This document shows, one piece after another, positions 45,228 to 56,499 of a stretch of 64,000 bases of DNA. Within the stretch, counting starts at the first letter, position 1. Each line of letters begins with the position of its first letter. Source of the stretch: Polytrichum commune (Eukaryota > Streptophyta > Polytrichopsida > Polytrichales > Polytrichaceae); the NCBI GenBank assembly GCA_950295325.1, contig OX485807.1, positions 49,216,796 through 49,280,795 of the forward strand. The letters run 5' to 3'. The notes below the pieces were generated by a model that was not told where the DNA came from, did not search any database, and saw only the letters and a list, made by a program, of their open reading frames with translations. Made by a program: the position numbers and the translations under genes.

Positions 45228-48200
45228 TCAAGCACAAAGTATGGTATCCGTGTTTATCCAGACCGGTCTGTACATTGAGTCCACCGTCCACTTGAACCTC
45301 TTTTTGGCGTCCCAACCTAAATAGGTGCGGAGTACGTTTTGGTCTTTGGTGCTAGAACGACAATATTCCATTTTAATTTGACGAAAGTTGAAACTAGTTC
45401 GAACAAAATTGGGTGAAGACAATGTTTTCACCAACCAAATTGGCTTGGGGTGCTCCTCATCTTTTGCTTGTACAAAGATCATATAACCTTCGTGGCAATC
45501 AACACCCACACGAAACGACGGTGTCGGTTGATTGCGTACAAAACCAATGTAATGCTCGTCCATTGCAAACTCTTCACGGACGTCTTCATTGTCGAAGAAC
45601 ATGGTGTTGGACTCCACAACCATCAAACGACTGTGTGGCTAAACTCTTTGTGTCAAAATCGTACAAGTGTCGCCACCAAGTATCATCAAGGCCGAGCGAA
45701 TGCGATCCCAATACGCGATCAATGGTTCATAAGTATCCTTAACACGTTTGGTGATGTCATCCTCATACAACTCTTTCCAATATTCAATGAATCCGGATAT
45801 GAATTTGATGATTTCCGGCCCATTTTTCATTGGGTCGGGTTTGCAAGGCTTTGAATCCCCATCTGGGAGCAAACATTTTTCATCCTTGTTTAGACGCCAC
45901 ACGAATATACCATCTTCCGGACCCCAATTAAGAGATGTGCATTGAAATTTGAACTGCATGGCGGGGACACCATCATCCCTCATATAGAAGCGGAATTGTT
46001 GTGCTTTTGTATGTCCCACCAAACAGTCCACTCCCTTCAACATGTATGGCTTGATGAAGGCCTTGAAATTTGGCACTTCCTCAATCATGTGTAGGATCAC
46101 GGGCACATTGTCCAAATCCATGTATGATTTCATGAGAAGTGGTATGGTGGGAAAATCTTATTCATGCAATTACATATTCTAACGGCCGAATGACGCATCA
46201 ATGTCGTCGTGTGTGTGCCTCACCATCAAGAAAGACATAAACACCTCTTTTGCCACGAGCAATGACAAAAAACAAAACACTTATTGATATTTGTTGTCTT
46301 TAGTACAATTATTAAGTTGAATGTAGAGAGTTGGAGGCAATGATTTTCCGGATGGTTCCGGCAATGACGATATACAAATATTTTCCCCTTAAAGTATTGT
46401 CTTATAAAGGGGTGTCGTTCCACAACCATCAAAAAGGGCATGAGAAGAGTGAACCGGTGGCTTCTTAAGATCGCGCAAGAATTTTGCAAATGAGCCGACC
46501 GTGTGATAAACATCACCAGGGTAAATATCCAAACCATAATGGGCATATTTAACGTCCCCATAGCCGTGGGTGATCATACATGAGAAAAACAAACGATGGG
46601 TGAACAACAATAATATGAAATAAATACTATGCAGATAGATGAAGTTGTAGGTTTGGAAAACACACCCAACAAAATTGGAGAGCATTTCAACACACATTTG
46701 TGATTCTATACGAACCTGTGATAGTTACGGGCAATTTGAAGAGACCATCTGTAGCCTTTATTTTGCATGCATAACAAGAGCATGCGGCCTTGGCATGGTC
46801 CATTTTATCATGGATAATAGTTAGAACCTCTGCATGCCTCATTATGGATAGTGCACGATTCTTTTAGTAATTTTGATGGTACGCTTCCTAGTTGTTGACA
46901 TGCTCAATGTATTTTCTTTGGTATCGAGTATGAGATTCGGTGCCTATAGGATGGGCGTCTCGAAGACCTTTGTATTTCTCACACGCCGTACACCTGACAA
47001 ACTTGTCCCTGGGTGTCTTCAAAATGTATTCCACAAACTATTGGTTTTTAATTACACTCAACTTGGACAAATAAATGGGCCCACATCATGTTTTGCGACC
47101 CACTTCGTTGATGTCCGTTAAGATGTTCTTTCATTTTGTGCCTGTGGGCAACACCATTTGAATAATTTTCTTTTATGATGGCAATGTCCTCGTCTTGTGG
47201 GGCATTGCATCGGCCAAGGACACTATGATGGTGGAGAGTGTCGCGGAGGCTTGGAGTGTAGCCTCTCTAGGTTTCTTTATGCTTGAGTTGCCATGAAATC
47301 GATAGCGGTGACCTAACAAAAAATACTTCCAGAACCTATAAAAAGTAGCCTTGGAGACTACATGGATGATATACCACATTGTGCAACACACTTCCACATT
47401 CTCAAGGGTCACCACCTTATGGCCATGGGTATCGATGTGCAAATTTGTGTGGACCTCAAGTTTTTTTGCTGACCTCATATGAAAATCCGTAAGCCACATT
47501 TCTTGACGAAGAGACCTAATTTTTTCACGCGGAGAAAAATGACAACATTTCTTTGCACAACAGTCCTTTGTGGACACAAGACAAATAAAGTCGTCTCCCA
47601 GTATGTGATCCTATCTATGCCCACTTTCTCTGCGAGACACGCGACTAGAATCGTATGTGCGCAGACTCGGGGGGGGGGGGGGTAGTCATTGGTTGGAGTA
47701 GCAATATACGTGCGAACAAATGATAGGGTATTTTAAAAACATGGGGGCTAAAAATTATAAATGGACTTAAGAGTAATATAGGGTATCAAAAATGACATTG
47801 GATATCTTTAAAGTACTATAGGGTATGGAATAATAGGTAATTTGGAATTATAAGTAATGCAAGCCATTTTTCTATTAACCCAAAGTAGAGATTTACATGA
47901 TGATAGCATGTGAAAAAAAAGAAGAGAATTGAAAGTAATACCCCCCTATAAAATAGTGGTTGTTCGCACCTATATCCTTAAATTTTTAACACACTGCCCC
48001 CCCCCCCCCCGAGTGCGCATACCTTTGTGAGGACGTATTGTAGCCAACAAAGCTAATTGCGTTTGTTTATACCGCCGTTCATGATCTCACAAGCTTACTT
48101 CTTCATGGTGAACTTGACGAAGGGGCCATCGACACAAGGAAAATCTCCACGTCAATGGGACCTCCAATGGAAGTAAAAAAATTCAAGATGCAAACGCCAA

Positions 48201-48590
48201 CATCATCGAGACCAAGGGGGTTGGCATCAACACATTCATGGGGATCGGAGTTTCAACAAATGTCATTTGCCACCGGGATACCAAGCTCATTAAGTAGAAC
48301 AACATCAAGGCCCAACCATTGCTCCCTCCCGAAACTAGCACACAATGGATGTCATCGTGGTCATCCCCGGAATGTTGAGATTGTTCGTGCACTTCCAAAG
48401 ATTCATGGGAGGATGTATCCTTAGATACACCTAGCACGTTTGGCACGTCAGTATTGTCCGCCAACGGGGAAGAAAGTTCACATTCACTATTAGAAGACGA
48501 TGTATTTGTCAACAACTCAAATGCACTATTCCCATATCCATTGTCATCCCACCTAAACAAACCACCATAGAATAACCAACTCCACAACCG
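45228..48590 (-). pseudogene. decayed DUF7869-like gene (uncharacterised plant family)
   Basis: Minus-strand segments appear in collinear order: an acidic Ser-rich N-terminal part (48587-48183), then HIVVSKATFYRFWKY-like and KKPREATLQASATLSTII then ADAMPHKTRTLPS (47577-47173), RCTACEKYKGLRDAHPIG (about 46990), LTIIHDKMDHAKAACSCYAC and KATDGLFKLPVTITG (about 46830-46725), ITHGYGDVKYAHYGLDIYPG (46580 onwards), FLSLLVAKEVFMSFLMV then HTHDDIDASFG (about 46265-46178), KSYMDLDNVPVILHMIEEV (46130 onwards) and a final block ending at 45228. In-frame stops, frame changes and the insertion at 47653-48022 show it is broken. The HTHDDID region recalls the DUF7869 domain, which has an RNase-H-like flavour. 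Introns could explain some frame changes but not the internal stops. Confidence 0.65.
47653..48022. mobile_element. 370-bp inverted-repeat insertion with 14-bp poly-G/poly-C ends
   Basis: The left end GTATGTGCGCAGACTC is followed by 14 G (47669-47682). The right end has 14 C (47997-48010) followed by GAGTGCGCATAC, so both ends match in inverted order. The centre is AT-rich and non-coding. It separates two parts of the DUF7869-like pseudogene. I cannot place it in a known superfamily, and the target duplication is unclear. Confidence 0.55.
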
Positions 48591-48599
48591 ATGTCATGC

Positions 48600-49097
48600 A
48601 TACAAGAGCGGACTCACTATATGTGTATACAAATGGCTCGAAATTCATAAACAACTATTTAGGTACCATTGGAGGATCTCATACATAAACGCGACAAGTG
48701 TTCCAAAACAATACAATGTCATGTGCAAACAATCTTCATTATCACATATCAATAGACATGGCCATGCCATTGTGATGTATATTATACTTAAAGGGCGTTG
48801 AAATGGTTTGTGCACTCCCAACGAAGGCGGTTGCACACCAACAGAGGACATGTTTTGACATATGTTTATGAACGCGCAGTCGTAAAACCCATTCCCTTTT
48901 ATAATTAAATGTGCATGGGACAAAACACACGCAATTTTTAGGAGCATATTGTATGAATATATACATCGATGTCCATGAACATTACGTATTCCCATGGCAA
49001 ATGGTAGAATAATATAATTGTAAGAAATATAAGTTGTTTATACAATAGACAAGATTTATGTTGATCAAAGTCATGATAGAGAAAGAGTATGAGTTGG
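48600..49097. other. AT-rich intergenic DNA, no gene seen
   Basis: Open frames on the minus strand (48645-48995, 48938-49444) have repeat-driven composition and no recognisable domain. Confidence 0.5.
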
Positions 49098-49775
49098 GAT
49101 ATACAAACGGTCGTTTGTATACATTCCCAAGTATGTTTGAGTTGGGTATATACATGAACGGGCGTTCGTATGTTCCCAGCCAAACTGTATATGTCAACTA
49201 AAACATGGACCGTCGCCATTGTGGTATTTAAGGCCGCCTGTTCATAAAAGACATGCCATCCTATGTGTATTCCGGGCAAATGAATACAAGTGCGACATGC
49301 CCACGTCCATTCATAGATCCTTGCATAACATATATATGAACGTCCTTTCATATATATCTCTGCAATATGTTTTATGTCTATGCATAGATATATGTGAATG
49401 AAGGGATGCATGCTGGATGCGTAGACCATACTCCCATGAGGCATTTACGAACGCACGTTCGCAAACTCTCGCCCATCATATGTGTGTTTGGAGCAAATGG
49501 ATGCGTGTGTGACATACCCAAGTCCATTCCTAGATCCTTGCACGGCATATATACAAATTCATGTTCATATATATCTCTGCCATATTGTTTGTGTCTATAT
49601 ATGTGTGTGTGTGTGTGCGCGCGCACGCGTGCAGGGAGGCATGTTGAATGCGTCGACCATACTCTCGGGTGACATTTATGAACGCACGGTAGTAAATTCC
49701 CCACCATCCTCTGTGTCTGACCCATTCCTACAAATGCGGCCACTCTAGCTTTACAAACACGTGTTCGTAAAGCTC
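49098..49775. repeat. palindrome array with an imperfect 230-bp tandem duplication
   Basis: The half-palindromic word (A/G)AACG..CGTT(C/T) recurs: ACAAACGGTCGTTTGT (about 49103), TGAACGGGCGTTCGTA (49156), TGAACGTCCTTTCATA (49337), ACGAACGCACGTTCGCA (49447), ATTCATGTTCATAT (49557), TGAACGCACGGTAGTA (49679) and ACAAACACGTGTTCGTA (49754). From about 49207 to 49680 two units of about 230 bp share GTCCATTC.TAGATCCTTGCA, CATATATATCTCTGC and CGACCATACTC. A TG/CG microsatellite lies at 49600-49625. No gene is supported despite long minus-strand frames. Confidence 0.6.
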
Positions 49776-50358
49776 CGGTATTTTTGGCAATATATGTGGT
49801 AGGTGCAGGTTGTCTTGTACCCCGTCTTGTACCTGGGAGAATACAGTGGACGCACATGAAAATGGTTTGAGCGCATCCATCGGGTCTCTGGAGCGCACAC
49901 TTGGCATTTGCCACAAAAAAGAGCTTTGCTGTGGGGGGGAGGGGGGGGGAAGAGCTTTAAGTACTCCTCTAGGGTGGTTCAAATTTCCTTGGATGCTATT
50001 TAAAAAGCGGATTCCCGCCGCCTACTTTGACCTAACAATATGCCATTTTATTCATGTAGAACATAAATAATAATAATATATATATATATACACATTTACA
50101 TATATATATATAAATAATGATATATAATCTAAATATGATGATGGTTAACATAGAATAAATGATTTGCGACCAAAGTGTAAAGTCCAAGTTTTTTGGCAAA
50201 TGATACCTCTATGTTACTAAGGTCTAAGTGATATGTATACACACACACACACACAATGAGGTAAGAGTGGGTAAAAATCTATTTTGGAGGCCCCTAAAAT
50301 AGTAGGTATCATATGATTCACATCAATCGGCAGCTTTGACACGGCAAGGGTCCAAAGT

Positions 50359-50532
50359 ATGGACATCGAGGACAGCCTTGCGCAGGACCGGCATACCTCC
50401 GTATTCATGGGGGATGTACACATGGAGATGGTCAACCTGGGTGGCAAAGACGACGACGCGGAGCACATTAAGTTGACCCAGGCATCTCAGGCGGAGCATG
50501 CGGATGACATCATGAACATGGAGTGTAGATAA
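50359..50532 (+). CDS. possible short gene fragment, 57 aa, function unknown
   Basis: An ATG frame inside a local GC-rich island in AT-rich DNA reads MDIEDSLAQDRHTSVFMGDV and ends with TAA after a KLTQASQAEHADDIMNMECR tail. It is acidic, with near-normal protein composition and no low complexity. Both flanks return to AT-rich repeat-like DNA. The opposite strand is also open over the same stretch. I do not recognise the family. It may be a captured exon or pseudogene piece rather than a gene. Confidence 0.2.
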   Translation: MDIEDSLAQDRHTSVFMGDVHMEMVNLGGKDDDAEHIKLTQASQAEHADDIMNMECR

Positions 50533-52383
50533 CTTTTTGGTTTGGGTTCCAATCAAGAAAACCACATAGGGAAGACCAAATGGGTGTCAGACTTTTACAT
50601 CTAGGGGTCATTATTAGGTTGATTGATAGATTACACGAGTTATAAAATGAAATTAGTATGACAACCCTAAGGTAAACATCTTCTTAGGTGATTTTTGAGT
50701 CCTCTTAGATTGGGGTTTAGGCATTCAAGGTCGCTCAGTGCAATCCATGCAATTACTCAATCCCTCTTTTACAACTCACTCTTGACAGTATTATCCCCCC
50801 TTATTAGGGTTTTACAATACAGGGAGTCACAACTCAACCATAGCTTTTGAGTGGGCAATAGTCTCATACACCCAAGGCCAAGGCACCTTGTTTTAGTCCA
50901 TAGTCTCTTCCTTAGGTATCCAGTGACTATAGGTCATACCATAAGTTAGCATCCACGCTCAAGATCACCCCATTTATACTCCTCAGACCTTTGCATCAAT
51001 TAATCAAAGCTGGTAATTTTATATTCAATCTCTTTTCATTCCCTCTAAATTAACAAGTCGCTATTTCATTTAATACTTTTAAAATGAGTTGTTATAATTT
51101 GCAAAAGTCTAGTTACGAATGACGAAAACTAAGGACCAGAACTAAGCAAACTGTAACAAAGCGATCGAGTCCAAATCCCCAAGTCCATAGTCTAGTGAGT
51201 GTCGGCCATAGTCTAAGTGTCAACCATAGTCTCAGTAACCAGTCACTAGTAACAGTAACCAGATCCAAGTGTCAAGTCTCATAGAGTGGGCCATAGTCTT
51301 AGTAACAGTCACAAGCAAGCGTCAAGTTCTCGTACCTAGCCCTTACTCCCTTTATACTGGCTCTAAGGCCTTCTACCAAACGTTATGGGACAATGGCGCC
51401 TCCCTTCTTCTCCGCGATGCACCTCCTCCGACCAGGCTCCTCAATCTTCCCGACCTTTCGCAGCCACCGCAGACTATGGCCCCAACATTGAAGATTATGG
51501 TCACCTCTTGAGATAGTTACTTAGACAATGGACCTCCTAAAATTGGGTCACGAGCTTTACTCCGACGCGCAATTCTCAATTTCATTGAGTTATCTCAAAG
51601 TACAACTTCACTATGCACACCGCACTCTTCACACAAGAGAGAGAGAGTTGGGTTCTTCTCTCAAAGAGGACGTTTCACCTACATCTCCCTTGGTGGTAAA
51701 ATTACTCAATCTCTAGGGTATTGACAGAAAGATATCTCAACTAACACAGTTTGCTCCCATCATGTCGAGTCTAAACATGTAATTAGCCGTGCTACTCTAC
51801 TTCATTGCATAATTTATTGCACTATGAAGTTGTCCAGTTTACACTCCTCCCCTCAAAGTTGCACATGTTGTTGTTTCGACAACTTGACATTGATTGAGCA
51901 CCAAATACATATTTAATCCTTTCCCAGGTTAGATAAACTCATCAAGACGTTGAGATAAAATTATGAGAAAAAGAATTGTAAGATGTAGAAACGCGCGTCA
52001 CACTTTTATATCATAATGGGATCTTGTTTACATTCTAAAGCTTGTACACAAAAATAAAATGCGTGTCAATTGACACGCACGATCTAGAATTTGACGTGTA
52101 GTGTGATTTGTGAAGAGAAAAACCACACGTCAACTGACACTTTAGATATTGAAAGGACACGTACTACTAGACATGTGACATTAGAAGAAAATATAAAGCT
52201 CAATTGACATTCATTTTTATTTTTGGAAACGTAGAGTGACACTTTGGATTTGAAGTTGAATGTCAAATGAAATTTGTCAAACATACACATTGGTAGCGAT
52301 TAAGGTTAAATGGATGATTTTTCTGGCTAGCCCCCCCCCCCCCCCCAAGGCTATGAAATACCACACGATTAGTACAAGATAGT
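50533..52383. other. intergenic DNA, possible old retroelement, no gene seen
   Basis: Repeated phrases of the type CCATAGTCTCAGTAACCAGT (50860-51310) form a loose low-copy internal repeat around CCATAGTCT. GTGTCAATTGACAC (52063-52076) and AACTGACAC words nearby form small palindromes. A 17-base C run lies near 52331-52347. Confidence 0.4.
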
Positions 52384-52606
52384 GAATGGGGAGAACCAAC
52401 CGCTACAGATCGACCGGTCGAGTTTGAGAAATAACCGGTTGAAGTTCATCAAGACTTTTGGAAAAAATACTGATCTTTTTAGAGAGGAATGTATGGAACA
52501 TACCTCAAACAAATAAAGATAAACCAAAATATCACAACATGTTGGACTTGGAAACACAAGGATTTTGACCGACTATGCCCAAAAATCTTCCCGGACATTG
52601 ATACGA
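52384..52606 (-). repeat. dispersed repeat family R, copy 5 (reversed)
   Basis: The minus strand reads ATGTCCGGGAAGATTTTTGG, CATAGTCGGTCAAAATCC, CCAACATGTTGTGATATTTT, CAACCGGTTATTTCTCAAAC and a GGTTGGTTCTCCC end. It is close to copies 1 and 3, so it is one of the younger copies. Confidence 0.6.
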
Positions 52607-52920
52607 GATGGGTTAGCAGTTTCGAATTGAGGGTGTAACCACTTTCCTCATGAGCTCATATGAATATCGTATTTAATATGAAAATGGAATATTCGTGTGC
52701 TCGTTGAATGACCGTGATAGGTTCTCCCTTCCAATTATGCTAGCCATAGAATTTACAATGGTTATCATAGGATTTGAAAATGTGATCCAGTCAATTCAAA
52801 ACACGTGTCATTTTGGTGTCCGTTCTTGGAACCACACCTAACCAAATATTAGGATGTTTTCAAAGAAAAATGTCTTTCTGTAATTATGAGACACATCATG
52901 AGGAGGTTATTATGCCCTTA

Positions 52921-53315
52921 GGGCATCTGTAGTGGATCTAGGTAAAGCTCACTGCAAACCAAAACCTATCTTTTGACTGACCTAAAATTAGAAACTGAAA
53001 TTACCATCATTAGAAGCACACCTAAATAAACGTGAGATATTTCTCAAGAAAAAAGAATTGTAAAAATTTGACGTAGGTGAAATCCCTCATTGAAAACACC
53101 ACATTTTCAAAATTTAGAGGGAGTGCACCAAATCTTGCTTTAAAATGGAAAGATCCTCCCACACTCCCTCCAAATTTTTGACATTTAGAGGGAGTGTGGG
53201 AGGATCTGTCCATTTTTAAGCAAGATTTGGTGCACTCCCTCTAAATTTTGAGCAATTTTAAGCAAGATAGGTCTTGGTTTGCAGTGAGCTTTACCTAGTT
53301 GCATTGCTAATGCTC
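52921..53315. mobile_element. Harbinger/Tourist-like foldback MITE, family H3 (395 bp)
   Basis: Flanked by TTA (52918-52920, 53316-53318). The arms GGTAAAGCTCACTGCAAACC (52940 region) and inner AGAGGGAGTGCACCAAATCT, GATCCTCCCACACTCCCTC are repeated inverted to the right. The inner stem (about 53106-53250) is nearly perfect with a loop of only a few bases around 53178. The left arm holds about 130 bp (52976-53105) absent from the right arm. Transcription would give a long hairpin suited to small-RNA processing. Confidence 0.75.
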
Positions 53316-54899
53316 TTATATAAGATAGATGGTGCTAACAGCATCGCTTCAGCATCGAGCATTTGTACTAATATTAGATGATTATTGTAAGCTATGGAGA
53401 GGGTATTATGACACACAAAAACAACATGTCCTTTGGGAGTTTGTATTCAAAGGTTATAAAATGAGGGTTGGAAATTTCATTGGTAACTTCAATGACTCAA
53501 AACCAACATAGGGGCCTAACGTTAAGGTGGTGGACATTCTCATGATTAGTTAAGATTTGGAAGGATTCATAAAAGCGGCAGGAGGCGATCATGTGATAAT
53601 TTGAACAAAATAGGCCACTACTACTATTGTGACTATAGGGGAGCCACATTTGTTTAGAAACGCCAGTTTCAAAGAAGGAGTTTGTTAAGCCAAGGTAAAA
53701 GAATTTCAACTTTCACATCTACCTTACCTAACTTCGAGGAGTTTGGTTTCAAGGTTGGTCCTCTTATTTTGTGGTTAAAATTGTTCATTCTCAACTCCAA
53801 ATGGAAACATAGGTTTTAAGCATTGCAAAACTGCCCTCTTGGATTGGAGTAGAAAACAAACGGTTTCAACCCCCAAAAAAGGAGGGACCACCCTTGAAAC
53901 CGGTTGGGGCGAACCAACCTGTACACTAGTCCTTAGAGGCAAGGGTTTAGACATCCAACAAGGAACGAGTGTATGGGTTGCTTCGCCCAAATCCCTTGAA
54001 ACCCATCTCCTTGAAAGTGAGGCAAATGTGGAAGCCGAAATTCTTTTACCTTGGCTTACCAAACTCCATTTTTAAAACGTATGCGACCCGATATTTACGG
54101 GGATATTACTTCCGTTCAGAAGTAGAATTCGCTAGAAATGATAGAAATATGCACTTTCAAGGATATCAAATTATATCATGTGCACATAATTTGCCCATGT
54201 TGGAGTAGTGATTATCAGAGTCTCTTTTTTTTTCCCGAAATGAAGCTTTCGGAATTGGTTGAGAATTGAGAGGAGTTATTAAAAGCGGAGGAGACACTTC
54301 ATGCGATCTGATTTGAAACCATGAGGCCCAGCACACTGATCATCTCATTTTGTGAGTGTCCCTATTCGGAGTTACACAGTTCCATAACTATTTAATGAGA
54401 ATGTAATATTTTACCAAGCAAAGTAATTCCAAATAAAAAAACTCACACTAATTGGGAAAATCAATGCATTGTAGACTATTGTGCGACCTAAGCCATGTGG
54501 CCACACTGTGGGTACTTCCAACTCCACAAACGATTTTGACATGTTGGGTCGTATTTAGATTTCGTTTCGTCCGGTTCAACAATTGCCAATTGTGAACATT
54601 GTCGTTTCAACTGTTTAAACCATAATTGAGATGCAAAAGTTTATCATGAGTTGAATTGGAGATTTATCACGTAATTGGAGTTTATCATGCTCTCTTAAAC
54701 GATCGTGTAAAACATCAAAAAAAAATTAGACTATATTCATCAGTAAACCACAAATGATGTCTATCATTTGAGCCCTTGATCAAAACAAACATTGAGGTCC
54801 AATTACGTGGAGTTCGTAGATTGGATTGTTGATGTTGAGGTAGTAGAATTCAGTTGAAATCATGGAGATATTTTTATTTCCATCGTTGGTTTGCCTACC
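53316..54899. other. intergenic DNA, no gene seen
   Basis: Two stretches (53497-53720, 53985-54210) share TTCTTTTACCTTGGCTTACCAAACTCC-like and GAAACC wording in opposite orientations, an old inverted duplication. No frame resembles a known protein. Confidence 0.45.
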
Positions 54900-55035
54900 G
54901 GTGTCCGGTGGGGTAGATTTTTGGGCAGAATAGGTCAAAATCTGAGTGGTTTCCCAAGTCCCACCACTTACATGTTGTTATTCTTTAGTAATCGAAGGTA
55001 TATTCTGTAGATTTCTTTATTATATTCGAAGAAAT
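54900..55035 (+). repeat. dispersed repeat family R, partial copy 6
   Basis: GTGTCCGGTGGGGTAGATTT, TTGGGCAGAATAGGTCAAAA, CCACTTACATGTTG and GAAGGTATATTCTGTAGATT follow the R order. The 3' half with the CAACCGGTT blocks is missing. Confidence 0.5.
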
Positions 55036-55806
55036 TCTAAAGGACGTGGTCGCACTTTTGGGTTTGGAGCCTTCAAAAAATTGGAGGTACACATTCACCT
55101 AATAATAAGTTTAATAGCCTTGGCTCATGCAAGCCAGGCCTTTGTTGGTAGGTGGCCTGCAGACTCACTCCACTCACAACTTTGGTGTGTGCTTCCCGGT
55201 CCCTTCACTTAGTGGAAACACAAACCAAAACTACAATGCCGATCATGCGTTCATAAAAATGTGTCTATGGACCCGTAAGGGCATGGGGGCTCTCAATGTA
55301 TGATATGGTTCTACTATTATACCATTATATATGTATATACGATTTCTACGAGCTTTGCTAAGTTTGAGAATTTTTTTTATAAAATGAATTAGGGTTTTCA
55401 TGGATATATTTAATATAGTTATCTTATGTGAAAGATTCAATGCTCCTTTTTTGTATTCATATGCAACATTGATGATCAAAGATATAAAGTGTCCTTTTGT
55501 ATTCACGTGGAGTGAAGTTGTTTGTTTTTTTGTGGGGACTTGGCTCTTGCAATAACCGTGAGATCCAACACTTTGATCATGTAACTTCTAGTTGCTTGTG
55601 TGAGTTCTTGTAGTTTTGGTGTGACTTAGGGCATGTTTAGACTAGTGACCAAGGGTTGTGACCAACGCTTTGTAAATCCTCTCATGGGTGGAGGAATGAG
55701 TGGTAGTCTCACTTCATTTCACACAAGATCACCCACAATGAAGATTGACGGCGTCAAAGAACAAATGAGCAAGTGACATGAAATCTTGCATTGCTTAAAA
55801 TGAATA

Positions 55807-56490
55807 ATGTTCGGTGGACACTTTGATTTTGAGGTTAGAGAGACAAATAGGTTGCCTAACCATAAAATGAGGGTAGTTGTTCAAAAACTTTTTTCCAATG
55901 ACCTCAAAATATATGTGTTTACATCACTAAGTGCAAAAATGACTCATTTGGAAAAAAGATTCAATCCATGTGCCTTGTGTATTACTAACCGATCAATAGA
56001 TATTAATAATCCATATTCGCAAAATTATAACTCTTGGGAAAAAATCCAAAACCTTTTATACAAGTAGAGTGGGGTAGTTTGGAGTAGTGTTCACAATGCA
56101 ATTGTACTTGCAGCAACTATTGACACCACCACAACGCAAGATCATTGGTTCTTATTGCACCTCCAATCATAGACATGCCATTGAAACTAGATGTTGGTCG
56201 AGTCTCCCTATCTCTAGGGACAAAATACTATGTCGCTTTTGCTCTTATAATGAAGTTGAAAATGAAGCACACTTTGTGTTGGAGTGTTCCCTATATAACC
56301 CCATTAGAGCTAAATTTCCATCACTATTTTGAGAATGTAGTACTAGAGAGCCTCAAGTCTTTCTTTTCATTGGACTAGCAACTTGACATTAGCCTCTATC
56401 TCACGGAGGCTACCGCACTCCGTCATTCTAAAAAATTGGCCAGTGTGAAACCATCTCGATGTACTTTCGGTCCCATTACCCTTTTGCTTC
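55807..56490 (+). pseudogene. LINE-like reverse-transcriptase C-terminal zinc-knuckle remnant
   Basis: In shifting frames the region reads SNHRHAIETRCWSSLPISRD, then LCRFCSYNEVENEAHFVLEC, SLYNPIRAKFPSLF, and after a TGA and a shift LESLKSFFSLD and DISLYLTEATALRHS. The C-x2-C, H, C spacing with the surrounding W, AHF and Y is the zinc-binding tail found after the RNase H/RT part of many LINE-like elements. Upstream, 55807-56067 may be further decayed coding DNA. Stops and frameshifts make it non-functional. Confidence 0.55.
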
Positions 56491-56499
56491 CCCGACTTT

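Noticed and set aside
45413..45945. Plus-strand frames of 109 and 134 codons
   Set aside because: Shadows of the DUF7869-like pseudogene on the minus strand, which has collinear family blocks.
49378..49914. 178-codon minus-strand frame
   Set aside because: Built from the 230-bp tandem units and an HTHTHI microsatellite-derived stretch. Its composition follows the repeats.
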